The notes: generated by a model from the sequence alone, not told the origin. 39,506 nucleotides of DNA from Phocaeicola faecicola (GCF_013618865.1 NZ_JABSOE010000042.1:1-39506), one strand, 5' to 3'. Positions 25,967 to 33,978 are shown, counted from the first letter of the stretch. Translations and numbers: made by a program.

Positions 25967-26380
25967 TCAGTCCGCCGCAATCTGTGCATAGAACTCCTTG
26001 ATCTGACGGTAACACGCCTCAGGAGTCTCACAGGGGAAACACCGGGTTTCCAGCGGGCACCATCCGCTCTTTGTCCGGTTCATGACGTGCGGCACCAGTA
26101 TGCGGTACTCCGGAGTGATTCCACAGGCAGTCAGCAGGTCGAGAGCCGGTTGACTGATCACGTCCGTGTACAGCTCTTTGATCTGCCCCAGCGCCATCAG
26201 GGAGGCAGCAGCCTTACCTACCACCTTGTCGGCAATGCTGGCTCCGGAAAGAAAGTCCGGATGACTTTCAAACAGTCGATACAAGTCCATGACTCCCCGG
26301 TTGTCGAATGTCCGGATTTCCCCATTGGCGACCACCAGTGTATGTTTTCCATCGTGTAACAGTTGAATTAGCTCCTTCAT
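25967..26380 (-). CDS. DUF1893 family protein (TM1506-like)
   Basis: The 137-residue protein matches DUF1893, whose structural prototype TM1506 has a cytidine-deaminase-like fold: LLHDGKHTLVVANGEIRTFDNRGVMDLYRLFE, then GASIADKVVGKAAASLMALGQIKELYTDVIS. The C-terminal end has four cysteines in CPLETRCFPCETPEAC (about 107-122), which could hold a metal. Genes of this family often neighbour ECF-type membrane proteins, as here, but no reaction is known. The promoter box is at 26412-26419. Confidence 0.8.
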   Translation of the reverse strand: MKELIQLLHDGKHTLVVANGEIRTFDNRGVMDLYRLFESHPDFLSGASIADKVVGKAAASLMALGQIKELYTDVISQPALDLLTACGITPEYRILVPHVMNRTKSGWCPLETRCFPCETPEACYRQIKEFYAQIAAD

Positions 26381-26411
26381 ACGTCGGTTGTTATAGTTGA
26401 ATCAGTTGCTG

Positions 26412-26419
26412 CAAAAATA
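26412..26419 (-). promoter_or_regulatory. -7 box (TATTTTTG) for DUF1893-ECF
   Basis: On the minus strand, TATTTTTG at 26419-26412 matches TAnnTTTG and lies about 32 nt ahead of the ATG at 26380. No -33 element is evident. Confidence 0.45.
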
Positions 26420-26691
26420 CGAAATATTCTTGGAGAATTGCCGCATCCCTCCGGTTCATTTTGCAGTTTGCCGGTTGCAGCTGTCAGACCGGGAAAGCCG
26501 GCCGGTGCTTTCCGTCGGCCCCTGTCGTGCCTGTCTGTCGCGACGTTCTTTCAGAATGAATGGCGGATACCGGTGCAAGAGGAATCGGCTGAGACATGCA
26601 TTCTTGCCTCGATGGCGTTGGAAAACCGGATTCACCCATTTTGTTAATTCCCTCTATTTTGTTGCATGTTTTACCCGGCTGTGGTGTGTGT

Positions 26692-26754
26692 TCAATCCAC
26701 GCCGCGAATGGAATAATCCGCGACGTGGATTATAAAATCAAGGCCGTGGATTAT
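26692..26754. repeat. Three tandem 21-bp imperfect palindromes
   Basis: Units are 26692-26712, 26713-26733 and 26734-26754. The middle one is a perfect palindrome, ATAATCC - 7 nt - GGATTAT. The third keeps the right arm GGATTAT and has AAAATCA on the left; the first keeps AATCC on the left and GAATGGA on the right. The 21-bp period is two turns of DNA, which suits cooperative binding of a dimeric regulator along one face. Confidence 0.7.
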
Positions 26755-26925
26755 CATTTGAAAAACGATGCAGGAAAGATAGGAACGTCGTGTTTCTGAG
26801 AAAATGCGAAGAGAGATACACTTATTGGTATAGTCCGACAGAATCGTGCATTGAATGAGGTGCTGCAGATTCCAGGGAGAGTAAATCGGTGCCTGACGTC
26901 ACTTCCCCGTTTGAATCAGTAATAG

Positions 26926-26982
26926 GGGTATATACTTCGAGGATTTGTATACTGCCGGGCTTTTTGTCATTCCCTACCTTTG
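26926..26982 (+). promoter_or_regulatory. Flavodoxin-AraC operon promoter with AraC-type operator
   Basis: The 27-nt operator at 26926-26952 (GGGTATATAC to ATTTGTATAC) ends 22 nt before TACCTTTG at 26975-26982, which matches the -7 box. The CMD-cupin promoter has the same layout. Confidence 0.6.
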
Positions 26983-27028
26983 TCTCAGTAAATAAATCAT
27001 AAACCGTTGCATGAAAAAGGAGGTCCCA

Positions 27029-27748
27029 ATGAAAAAGATGTTACTATTTCCACTGATGTTTTTTGCCTTCATTCTGTTGGCAGTATGTGCCCCTTCCCGC
27101 AGGCAACCGTCTGCTTCCGGGACATCGGGTGCTCAAGAAAGTTCCGGAACGGCAGGTACGGACGGGGAGCACTCTTCCGGTTCCGCAACCCTTGTTTCGG
27201 GAAGTAACGGGCGCTACCTGGTATTGTTTGCCTCACGCAGCGGGAATACCGGACGTGTGGCCGATGAAATCCGTCGGCAGTTGGATTGCGACATGCTGGA
27301 AGTAGTACCTTCTGTGGCATATGCGTCCGACTATCATGATATGCTTGACCAGGCGAGGGAGGAACTGGAGGCGATACGGAAAGGAACGTATCCTTCTGTC
27401 GGAACCACCGTAAAGCGTTTTGATGATTACGAAATCGTATTTGTGGGTTACCCGATCTGGTTCGGTTCCATGGCAACTCCCATGCAGGCTTTTCTGCACC
27501 TGCATCAGTCCGGACTGTCAGGAAAGCGCATTGCCCTTTTTGCGACAAGCGGAAGCAGCGGCATGTCGGTTTCGGTCGGCGAGGCCAGAAGACTCTGCCC
27601 GGAGTCGGAGGTACTTGACCAGATACTGCTGCTGACCTCTTCTGCGTTGTCTCAGACAGAAAACCGGGTGGGTGCGTGGCTCCGGGCGGTCGGGGCGGAG
27701 CGGCAGGTGCCGGCACATGCCGTAAAAAACGGGAATCACAGAAAATGA
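27029..27748 (+). CDS. Flavodoxin-domain lipoprotein
   Basis: ATG 27029 is preceded by a strong Shine-Dalgarno AAGGAGGT (27017-27024), unusual for Bacteroidetes, so it is preferred over ATG 27011. The 239-residue product starts with a signal peptide with a lipobox-like LAVC (Cys20) and a Ser/Gly-rich linker. A flavodoxin domain follows: LVLFASRSGNTGRVADEI (FMN phosphate loop SRSGNT), IVFVGYPIWFGSMATPMQAFL, and GKRIALFATSGSSGMS. A flavodoxin tethered to the outside of a membrane would pass electrons in the periplasm, possibly to the CMD-cupin or a related enzyme (inference). Its stop overlaps the AraC start (ATGA). Confidence 0.85.
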   Translation: MKKMLLFPLMFFAFILLAVCAPSRRQPSASGTSGAQESSGTAGTDGEHSSGSATLVSGSNGRYLVLFASRSGNTGRVADEIRRQLDCDMLEVVPSVAYASDYHDMLDQAREELEAIRKGTYPSVGTTVKRFDDYEIVFVGYPIWFGSMATPMQAFLHLHQSGLSGKRIALFATSGSSGMSVSVGEARRLCPESEVLDQILLLTSSALSQTENRVGAWLRAVGAERQVPAHAVKNGNHRK

Positions 27749-28659
27749 AACCGATACATTCCGTGAACAGCAAGATGACCGTAAAGACAATTACCCAATG
27801 GGACAGCCTGCTTTCGGTGAAGACACCCAACCCCTTGGTCAACCTGATCCGGCTGTCGGAGGCAACGGGGCTTCCGGAGTGTTTTCAGCTTGGATTCCAT
27901 ACCTTGTGGCTGGGGCAATGGGGCGGACAGACGTCTGCCTGCCTTGGCTGCCGGGAATGCGATTTCAACGAAAAGACGCTGGTGGCCCTGCCGTCGGGAA
28001 AATGCGTGGACAGGAACCTGGGGCATTGCCTGTCCGGAAAGCCGGAGGGACTGCTGTTGTGCTTCCATTCTTCGGTCTTTCATCCTTTGAAGGGCGGAAA
28101 GGAGGGCGGCGACTATTCGTTTTTCAGGTATAAGACGTCGGAAAGTCTCCATCTGTCTTTGCGTGAGCAGATAATTCTGGAAAGGGAAATGTCGGGGATC
28201 GAAGCTGAACTTCACTGGGGAATTGACGAATATACCTATACGATTCTGGCAGAGAGAATCCGGCTGCTCCTGGATTATGTTTCCCGGTTTTACAAGCGCC
28301 AGTTTATTCTTCGGCACGATGAGAATCAGAGAATAGTGAACGAGACCGACAAGCAGCTGGAGGACTTTTTCAGTTCCGGCAGTGCCCGCTATGTTCCCTT
28401 GCCCGCTTTGTCGGATCTTGCCGCACAGTTCGGTTGCTCTGCGGCATATCTCGACGACTTGTTCCGGCACGAAACAGGGAAGGGAACCGAAGATTACATC
28501 AATCTCAAGCGGATTTCCATGGCCGGACGCATGCTGAAGCAATCGTCCATGAGCGTGGAGGAAACGGCGGCTGTCCTGGGATTTCCTACCACCCAAGAGT
28601 TCTGTGCCTTATTCCGGAAACTCAAGGGAGAGGAGTCCCTGAAAAGACTCTGCCAGTAA
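27745..28659 (+). CDS. AraC family transcriptional regulator (2)
   Basis: ATG 27745 overlaps the flavodoxin stop by 4 nt, so the two are co-translated. The 304-residue protein parallels the AraC at 22759-23670 in layout: a cupin-like N-terminal domain (ATGLPECFQLGFHTLWLGQW) and RIRLLLDYVSRFYKRQFILR in the middle, which corresponds to NIGLLLDYCMRFYERQFTTR in the first. The C-terminal helix-turn-helix pair is LAAQFGCSAAYLDDLFRHETG and VEETAAVLGFPTTQEFCALF. Its end, GEESLKRLCQ, lacks the usual TPxEYR tail. The two are clearly paralogues and, given matching operators, probably share targets. This gene would be self-activating as part of its own operon. Confidence 0.88.
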   Translation: MKPIHSVNSKMTVKTITQWDSLLSVKTPNPLVNLIRLSEATGLPECFQLGFHTLWLGQWGGQTSACLGCRECDFNEKTLVALPSGKCVDRNLGHCLSGKPEGLLLCFHSSVFHPLKGGKEGGDYSFFRYKTSESLHLSLREQIILEREMSGIEAELHWGIDEYTYTILAERIRLLLDYVSRFYKRQFILRHDENQRIVNETDKQLEDFFSSGSARYVPLPALSDLAAQFGCSAAYLDDLFRHETGKGTEDYINLKRISMAGRMLKQSSMSVEETAAVLGFPTTQEFCALFRKLKGEESLKRLCQ

Positions 28660-29012
28660 AGGAGAATTTCAGATTATCATTGTCAACAGCTTCTGATGTT
28701 AAATTCAATGCCATGATTTCAACGTATAAGAAATCACGAATATCCTTTTGTGGTGTGGGGATTCTCAACCTCTTGGATTAAATTATCGGTTTCATGCTTT
28801 TATATCTCTAGAAATTTTGCGATATTGCATATCAGTTGTACGAATGATATTTGGTTTTTAAAAGTTGGTTGCCTTTTGTTTATAAGGAATCAGTTGTTTG
28901 CGCAGTTTTTCATTCGCAATTTTTCGCTGCTTTAATAATGGTTTCCTGCGTAGGTCAGATATCAGAAGTGTAGTTAAATAAGCAAACCGATGTAACAATG
29001 ATTGATCATATT
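28660..29012. other. AT-rich intergenic region
   Basis: About 350 bases with no gene, no clear TAnnTTTG box and no terminator that I can support. Base composition is clearly richer in A/T than the genes to the left, and the low-GC character continues into the S41 peptidase gene. Confidence 0.5.
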
Positions 29013-30392
29013 ATGAAGTCAACGAAACTGTTGTTTTTAATGTTTTTTATTCTACTGTCAATTTCTGTTCAGGCACAATCCAAGATAAAATCAGTAAATA
29101 CGTTAGAGGACAAAATTTATGGATTAAGTCTCCTATGGTCTGAAGTCAAGTATAATTTTGTAAACATAGACCGTCTGGATTTTAATTTGGATAGTCTTTA
29201 CCGGGCTACGCTGGAGCGTGTGATAAAGACGGAGGATGATGTGGCGTATTACAAGGAGATTTCATGTTTTCTGAACCGATTGAATGACGCTCATACCAGT
29301 TTGTTCGACATTCCTGACTTCGGTTGTGAAGAAACAGACTATCCCAATTACGGCACCAAGCGTATAGATGGTAAATATTATTTTATCAAGTACAAGAAGG
29401 ACTGTCCTTATTCTGATCCCGACCTGCTTGGGGCTGAAATCGTGGAGATTGACGGATTGCCTACCGAGCAGTATGTCGAAAAACGTGTGTTGCCCTATAT
29501 CTCCGGTTCCACATTAAAATATAGGTTGAACCAGGCAGGCCGTATTTTATTGAATGGCTTGCTCGGCAGTTCTGTCAGCGGAAAGGCAAGAGGCATGGAT
29601 GGCCGCATGAAGACTTTCAATATCGTACGTAATGGGGAGGCCATCCGCAGGGACGATGATATATGGTTGCCTGAGGACGAGTATTCCTTTCATACCAGTG
29701 AGGCAGTAATGTTGGATTGGAAAGAGGATATTGCCATATTGAATATCCGTCGTTTCATACCTCTATCAGTAAGCAACGACATTGATAAGGCTATGGCTGA
29801 AATCAATGCACGTCAGTGCCGTGGTGTAATCATAGACCTGAGAGGTAATGGCGGTGGAATAACAGATGTGGCATGGAGATTGCAGATGTACCTGACTCAA
29901 GCAGATACAATACGCTCTTTCGGTGCTCAGACAAGAATGAACTCTGGTTATGGTCGTGCCCAGGGAAATTACAGGAAGGAATATGAAGACTTTTACCTGT
30001 ATAAAGCTTATAAGAATGAACCTCCCGAATTGATAGCAAGACCGCATGGAATAAAGGCTTTAAGTTGTCCTGTCGTAATATTGATAGACAATAACAGTTT
30101 TTCTGCATGTGAAGATTTTCTGATAAATATTTATGAGATGCCTGACAGACCCATTCTGATTGGAGAAGAAACTGCAGGGTCTACAGGAGCTCCGCTTGTT
30201 ATTGAACTGCCTCATGGTGCTGTAGCCCGTATATACACCATTAGACCACTATTCCCATACAGTATGAAACTGTTTATAAACGAGGGTATTATTCCTGATA
30301 TTGAGGTTACACCCACTTTACAGGATGTATTAGGAGGCAAAGATATAGTACTGGAAAAAGCTTTATATTATTTTCGGCATAAGAGTGAATAA
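29013..30392 (+). CDS. S41 family peptidase, secreted
   Basis: ATG 29013 starts MKSTKLLFLMFFILLSISVQAQ, a signal peptide; ATG 28998 adds five residues. The 459-residue protein has an N-terminal helical region, a PDZ-like part (YSDPDLLGAEIVEIDGLPTEQYV) and an S41 peptidase core: DIAILNIRRF, GVIIDLRGNGGG, then NNSFSACEDF with the predicted nucleophile Ser in the SFSACED segment, and LIGEETAGSTGAP. S41 (tail-specific protease-like) enzymes cleave periplasmic or surface proteins and peptides. Codon use and low GC differ from the flanking genes, hinting at a separate origin. It appears to be a single-gene unit. Confidence 0.88.
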   Translation: MKSTKLLFLMFFILLSISVQAQSKIKSVNTLEDKIYGLSLLWSEVKYNFVNIDRLDFNLDSLYRATLERVIKTEDDVAYYKEISCFLNRLNDAHTSLFDIPDFGCEETDYPNYGTKRIDGKYYFIKYKKDCPYSDPDLLGAEIVEIDGLPTEQYVEKRVLPYISGSTLKYRLNQAGRILLNGLLGSSVSGKARGMDGRMKTFNIVRNGEAIRRDDDIWLPEDEYSFHTSEAVMLDWKEDIAILNIRRFIPLSVSNDIDKAMAEINARQCRGVIIDLRGNGGGITDVAWRLQMYLTQADTIRSFGAQTRMNSGYGRAQGNYRKEYEDFYLYKAYKNEPPELIARPHGIKALSCPVVILIDNNSFSACEDFLINIYEMPDRPILIGEETAGSTGAPLVIELPHGAVARIYTIRPLFPYSMKLFINEGIIPDIEVTPTLQDVLGGKDIVLEKALYYFRHKSE

Positions 30393-30411
30393 GTATGTTT
30401 TTATGTTTTTT

Positions 30412-30464
30412 AAAAACAGTCCGCAAAACTCTGCTTCCGGATGTAAAATTCTTGCTGTTTTTTT
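30412..30464 (+). terminator. Possible terminator after S41 peptidase
   Basis: AAAAACAG (30412-30419) can pair with CTGTTTTT (30455-30462), with further Ts to 30464. The loop is long (35 nt), and an alternative GTTTTTA/TAAAAAC hairpin just upstream competes, so the call is tentative. Confidence 0.4.
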
Positions 30465-30534
30465 ATTATTTTTACATGAGGTTTACCGCTTGTAGTTGTA
30501 GACCGACATAAAAATCACATTAGGACATCCGCTT

Positions 30535-30741
30535 ATGACACCACCGAATATAGAAAATTCAACCCCGGAAGAACGCCGGGCCTTTGTCCTGGAGGCATGG
30601 AAATGCCTGCACGATTGTGAAGCGTGTGGAAAGTGCCGCATTCTGAAAGGCAAGGACCCCGAAACCTTGTATGCCGATTACATTGAAGGCAAACGGTCGT
30701 ATATAGACGTTACCTTGTCCATCAGAAACAACAGCTATTGA
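30535..30741 (+). CDS. Small Cys-rich protein (CX3CX2CX2C)
   Basis: A 68-residue acidic protein with cysteines at 24, 28, 31 and 34 in CLHDCEACGKC, suited to bind zinc or an iron-sulfur cluster. The rest (KGKDPETLYADYIEGKRSYIDVTLSIRN) looks well conserved in style, and I believe similar small proteins occur in other Bacteroidales, but I cannot name the family. No signal peptide; probably cytoplasmic. It stands alone between the S41 peptidase and the LuxR-type gene. Confidence 0.6.
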   Translation: MTPPNIENSTPEERRAFVLEAWKCLHDCEACGKCRILKGKDPETLYADYIEGKRSYIDVTLSIRNNSY

Positions 30742-30848
30742 ATCTTCGGAGCAGGGTAGTGGACAGGCTTGAGGCTGGAATCATTGCCAATGACTTGGCT
30801 GAACACCACCGGTGGAATTTACCCGCCGGCACCACGGTTTCATCCGGG

Positions 30849-31601
30849 TTAGATGATTCCCAGCTCCTTGGCGATGCGGCAGGCTTCGATGGAATTCTTT
30901 ACCTGGAGCTTGCCCAAGATTTCCTGCCGGTGTCGGCTGACGGTATTGACACTGATGGAGAGCAGTCCGGCAATGTCCTTGCTTGTCTGACCTTTGTCAA
31001 TCAGCCTCAACACCTGTTTTTCTCTTTCCGACAAGATCCGGGTATTGTGCTGCTTTTCCAGTTCGATGGTCTGACCGTTTATGGAATTTACAATCAGGCA
31101 CTGGGACAGGTCGAATGACAGCGGACTGTAAAGGCACAGGGCTAGCCATAAGGTATCGTTCGAGGGGAGAGGGATGTAGAACATGCGGTGCAGTACCGGA
31201 ATGTAGCCCTTTGAGGCACTTTTCATCCGCATCTTGCTCATCAGGTAATAATGGGTCCGCCTACTCTTGCACTGGCGCTTGATGAAGTGAAAGAAACAAA
31301 GTTCCTGTAGGTGCTTGCGGGCCAGGTCGTCGGGATGGACCAGACGGAATATCTCTTCCTCCCAGATAGACGGCAGTTTACAGTCCTGAGTGGGATGATT
31401 CAGTCCCAGCATCTGCGAAAATCCTCCATAATACACATAGCTCACGTTGGTCCGCAAATCGCTCAGTACGGCTACGGCATTTTCAATCCGTGCATAATTG
31501 CAGGTAATGTCTTTATACGTCTGCAACAGTTCCAAAGGCGGTTGCCCGGCAGTAAAATCCTGTGCCGAAAATTCTTTACTCAGTATATCTGCAGTATCCA
31601 T
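30849..31601 (-). CDS. LuxR-type helix-turn-helix regulator with PAS-like N-terminus
   Basis: This 250-residue protein ends in a LuxR/GerE helix-turn-helix: LSEREKQVLRLIDKGQTSKDIAGLLSISVNTVSRHRQEIL (about residues 190-229). The N-terminal part (VLSDLRTNVSYVYYGGFSQMLGL, EEEIFRLVHPDDLARKHLQEL) looks like a PAS sensing domain, including the HPDD motif. There is no receiver Asp domain, so it is not a classical response regulator. It is transcribed away from the DUF1349 gene across a 108-nt gap containing promoter boxes for both directions (minus-strand TACTTTTG and TATTTTTG near 31664-31681), so regulation of its neighbour or itself is plausible. Confidence 0.85.
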   Translation of the reverse strand: MDTADILSKEFSAQDFTAGQPPLELLQTYKDITCNYARIENAVAVLSDLRTNVSYVYYGGFSQMLGLNHPTQDCKLPSIWEEEIFRLVHPDDLARKHLQELCFFHFIKRQCKSRRTHYYLMSKMRMKSASKGYIPVLHRMFYIPLPSNDTLWLALCLYSPLSFDLSQCLIVNSINGQTIELEKQHNTRILSEREKQVLRLIDKGQTSKDIAGLLSISVNTVSRHRQEILGKLQVKNSIEACRIAKELGII

Positions 31602-31632
31602 CCGTGTATAAGAAAATGGTTATTTTTAATCA

Positions 31633-31663
31633 TTGTATGATAACTCACAACTACTTACCTTTG
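31633..31663 (+). promoter_or_regulatory. Promoter of the DUF1349 gene
   Basis: TTG (31633-31635), a 20-nt spacer and TACCTTTG (31656-31663) form a good Bacteroidetes promoter, 46 nt upstream of the ATG. Confidence 0.65.
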
Positions 31664-31709
31664 CAAAAGTAAACAAAAATAATGGTTACTTAATTATAAA
31701 GGAAAGAAG

Positions 31710-32366
31710 ATGAAGAAAATCGTATTATTATGGGGCCTACTGATGGCGGCCTACAGCACTGGCATGGCACAGTCGCTGGAGAAGATGCAATGGTTCAACG
31801 AACCCGAACAATGGGAGATAAAGGATAACAAGGTGCTGACGATGTCCGTCACTCCGCAGAGTGATTACTGGAGAATCTCACATTACGGATTTACCGTAGA
31901 CGACGCACCGTTTTATTATGCCACTTACGGAGGCGAGTTTGAGGTGAAAGTCAAGGTTACCGGAGAATATAAGGAGCGCTTTGACCAGGCAGGTCTGATG
32001 TTGCGCATTGACCATGAAAACTACATCAAGACCGGAATCGAGTTTGTAGACGGCAAATACAATCTGAGTACGGTGGTGACGCATAAGACTTCGGACTGGA
32101 GCGTGATTACCCTTGAAAAACCGGTGCCGTATATCTGGATTAAGGCGGTAAGAAGACTTGACGCAGTGGAAATCTTTTACTCTTTTGATGACAAGGAATA
32201 TACGATGATGAGAAATGCCTGGCTGCAGGACAATACACCCGTTCAGGTGGGACTGATGGCTGCCTGTCCTGACGGTCATGGATTTAATGTGACTTTCGAA
32301 AATTTCAAAGTGAAGCATCTTCCCGACTTGAGAAGACTGGAATGGCTGAAGAAGAATGCGGAATAG
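31710..32366 (+). CDS. DUF1349 family secreted protein
   Basis: A 218-residue protein with signal peptide MKKIVLLWGLLMAAYSTGMAQ. The mature part shows the DUF1349 concanavalin-like beta-sandwich pattern: WRISHYGFTVDDAPFYYATY, GEFEVKVKVTGEYKERFDQAGLMLRID, YIKTGIEFVDGKYNLSTVVT, then FENFKV at the end. The fold resembles carbohydrate-binding lectin domains; substrates are unknown. It is a single-gene unit with its own promoter and terminator. Confidence 0.82.
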   Translation: MKKIVLLWGLLMAAYSTGMAQSLEKMQWFNEPEQWEIKDNKVLTMSVTPQSDYWRISHYGFTVDDAPFYYATYGGEFEVKVKVTGEYKERFDQAGLMLRIDHENYIKTGIEFVDGKYNLSTVVTHKTSDWSVITLEKPVPYIWIKAVRRLDAVEIFYSFDDKEYTMMRNAWLQDNTPVQVGLMAACPDGHGFNVTFENFKVKHLPDLRRLEWLKKNAE

Positions 32367-32394
32367 TATAAAGGATTTACAGTGAGCAATCATC

Positions 32395-32440
32395 CTGTCC
32401 CTGTGCCTTCGTTGGTTGCGAGGTGCAGGGACAGTGTTTT
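32395..32440 (+). terminator. Terminator after DUF1349 gene
   Basis: CTGTCCCTGTGCC (32395-32407) pairs with GGTGCAGGGACAG (32422-32434) over 13 bp including two G-U pairs, followed by TGTTTT. Confidence 0.8.
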
Positions 32441-32520
32441 ATATATCCACGTAATTTATATATCCATGTAATTTATATATCTACCTGTCTACGTATTTAC
32501 GTATCTACTTATCTACATAT
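32440..32520. repeat. 17-bp tandem repeat and TAC/TAT-periodic tract
   Basis: TATATATCCACGTAATT (32440-32456) is repeated with one change at 32457-32473, and a partial third copy follows at 32474-32490. The repeat then decays into a tract of TATC/TACG/TATT-like tetranucleotides up to 32520. It lies between convergent genes and encodes nothing. Confidence 0.75.
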
Positions 32521-32549
32521 AGAAGGCAGATACAGTTGCCAGAGTTTTC

Positions 32550-33218
32550 CTATTTAAGCAGCTTCTCATATGTCTTTTCAGAAAGACCGGGCAATATCTG
32601 TCTGAAGTGTGTCACCATCCGTTCGTACGATTCCTGTGGGGTACGTCCGGGGTGGCAGTTCTCCCGTCCAAAGAGGTTTTCAGGGGTAGTGAGCAGTGAC
32701 CATCCCCAGCCATATTCCCGTCCGTGCTGGTCGCGAGGATAAACGAAATCCTCCGTAACGATATAACCGCCCATTTGCAGGCGTGTTACGTATGCGTCGA
32801 AGCGGCTGCGCATGTTGGGGCCTGTGAATCCGCATGCCACACGTAGCTCCCGGGTAATGAGGCTGCCCTCGCTCTTCAGGGTCGTGAGAATGGCTTCTTC
32901 AATGCTTCCTTCTTCGGGATAAGGATACAGGCTACGGCGGTAGTTGCAGAAATCCGGCCACCACTCTCTGCTGATGAATGCAGCCTTGCGGTTGAAGAAC
33001 TTGCCGTATGCGCAACCGCTTTCCTGCAGGATGTCTCCTTTCCATTCCCAAAGCGGCCATTCCCATCCTCCGTCGGGAAGACGGGTGTACTGGCAATCCT
33101 CGTCGACAACTTCTTCTGCCGACCATCCGGGAATGCCCATGGAAAGCAGAGGAAGGAAGCCGGTTTCATTGATGTAGTCAATCAGCTCGGGACAGGAATG
33201 TATGAATGCTGTTTTCAT
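32550..33218 (-). CDS. AlkZ-related winged-helix protein
   Basis: The 222-residue protein begins MKTAFIHSCPELIDYINETGFLPLL and continues with IPGWSAEEVVDED, WEWPLWEWKGDIL and FFNRKAAFISREWWPDFCNYRR. A winged-helix-like segment follows (SIEEAILTTLKSEGSLITRELRVACGF, then RLQMGGYIVTEDFVYPRD). This pattern matches proteins annotated as AlkZ-related, distant relatives of a family of DNA glycosylases; I do not see the QxD catalytic motif of AlkZ, so glycosylase activity is doubtful. It is downstream of FKBP on the same strand but separated by a terminator-like hairpin. Confidence 0.65.
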   Translation of the reverse strand: MKTAFIHSCPELIDYINETGFLPLLSMGIPGWSAEEVVDEDCQYTRLPDGGWEWPLWEWKGDILQESGCAYGKFFNRKAAFISREWWPDFCNYRRSLYPYPEEGSIEEAILTTLKSEGSLITRELRVACGFTGPNMRSRFDAYVTRLQMGGYIVTEDFVYPRDQHGREYGWGWSLLTTPENLFGRENCHPGRTPQESYERMVTHFRQILPGLSEKTYEKLLK

Positions 33219-33322
33219 TTTCCAATTTCTCCAATTATCTGTTTCTTAATAATGAAATGTGCAGGAAATAAAAGTTTATGTCGCATTGGCGGCATATTTC
33301 TTGAAAAATATGAGAGGACATG

Positions 33323-33362
33323 AAAGACGGCATATAGCACATTCGTCTATGTGCCGTCTTTT
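33323..33362. terminator. 15-bp hairpin between FKBP and AlkZ-related genes
   Basis: AAAGACGGCATATAG (33323-33337) pairs with CTATGTGCCGTCTTT (33347-33361), with one G-U pair and a 9-nt loop. It lies 31 nt downstream of the FKBP stop on the minus strand and most likely ends that transcript. Confidence 0.65.
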
Positions 33363-33392
33363 GTGTGACTTTATAAAGACTGTTACATTTTC

Positions 33393-33791
33393 TCAGGCAA
33401 TGCCGAACAGTTCAATTTCGAAAATAAGGGTGGAACCGCCCGGGATGCCCGGCTGTGAGAATTTGCCGTATCCCATTTCAGCCGGAATATAGACTTCCCA
33501 TTTGTCGCCCACACACATCTGCTGCATGGCAATAATCCATCCGTCAATCAGGTCGCTGAGACGGAAGGCTACGGGGGCCCCGCTGCGGCTGCTGTCAAAC
33601 TTCTTGCCGTTGATGGTCCATCCGGTATAATGTGCGGTGACAATGCTCCGTGGAGTAGGGTGCTTGCCGTCGTTCTTTCCCGTGGCCAGCACTTTGTAAT
33701 AAATACCCTTCGGAAGTGCCATGACTCCCTCTTCCTTCGCTTTTTCAGCCAGCCAGTCTTTGTTGGCCTGCATGTATTCTTTCTTTCCCAT
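33393..33791 (-). CDS. FKBP-type peptidyl-prolyl isomerase
   Basis: The 132-residue protein has no signal peptide, so it should be cytoplasmic. A short helical lead (MGKKEYMQANKDWLAEKAKEE) precedes a complete FKBP domain: VTAHYTGWTINGKKFDSSR, FRLSDLIDGWIIAMQQMCVGDKWEVYIPAEMGYG and IPGGSTLIFEIELFGIA. Key pocket residues (Tyr, Asp in FDSS, Trp in DGW, the IP-x-MGYG loop) are kept. It catalyses proline cis-trans isomerisation in folding. A TATCTTTA-like box lies upstream near 33806-33813. Confidence 0.93.
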   Translation of the reverse strand: MGKKEYMQANKDWLAEKAKEEGVMALPKGIYYKVLATGKNDGKHPTPRSIVTAHYTGWTINGKKFDSSRSGAPVAFRLSDLIDGWIIAMQQMCVGDKWEVYIPAEMGYGKFSQPGIPGGSTLIFEIELFGIA

Positions 33792-33978
33792 TTGTTTTGT
33801 ATTTTGGGGTAAAGATACGGATTTTTCGGGAGACTTAAAACAATGGGCCTGTCCAATTCCATGGTTGGGCAGCAGGGAAAACTGACCGGTGGCATCGGTT
33901 ACTGACAGTCTGCTGCCGGTCGGTTATTGCCGAAAATACCGGTGGAAAGAAACAGACGAGAGAGGATTTCAGGCAGGG

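Larger units (their letters stand above)
26381..27028. other. Long non-coding region with repeats and two promoters
   Basis: No convincing gene lies here. From left to right: a minus-strand promoter for DUF1893 (26412-26419), a stretch of unknown sequence that may be gene debris (26430-26690), three tandem 21-bp palindromic repeats (26692-26754), featureless sequence (26755-26925), then the AraC-type operator and promoter of the flavodoxin gene (26926-26982). Open frames across 26397-26799 have no recognisable domains. Confidence 0.6.

Noticed and set aside
26397..26799. Short open frames in the long non-coding region
   Set aside because: No recognisable domains, poor codon pattern, and they overlap the palindromic repeats.
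32440..32520. CRISPR-like array
   Set aside because: Repeats are contiguous 17-mers without spacers, and there are no cas genes.
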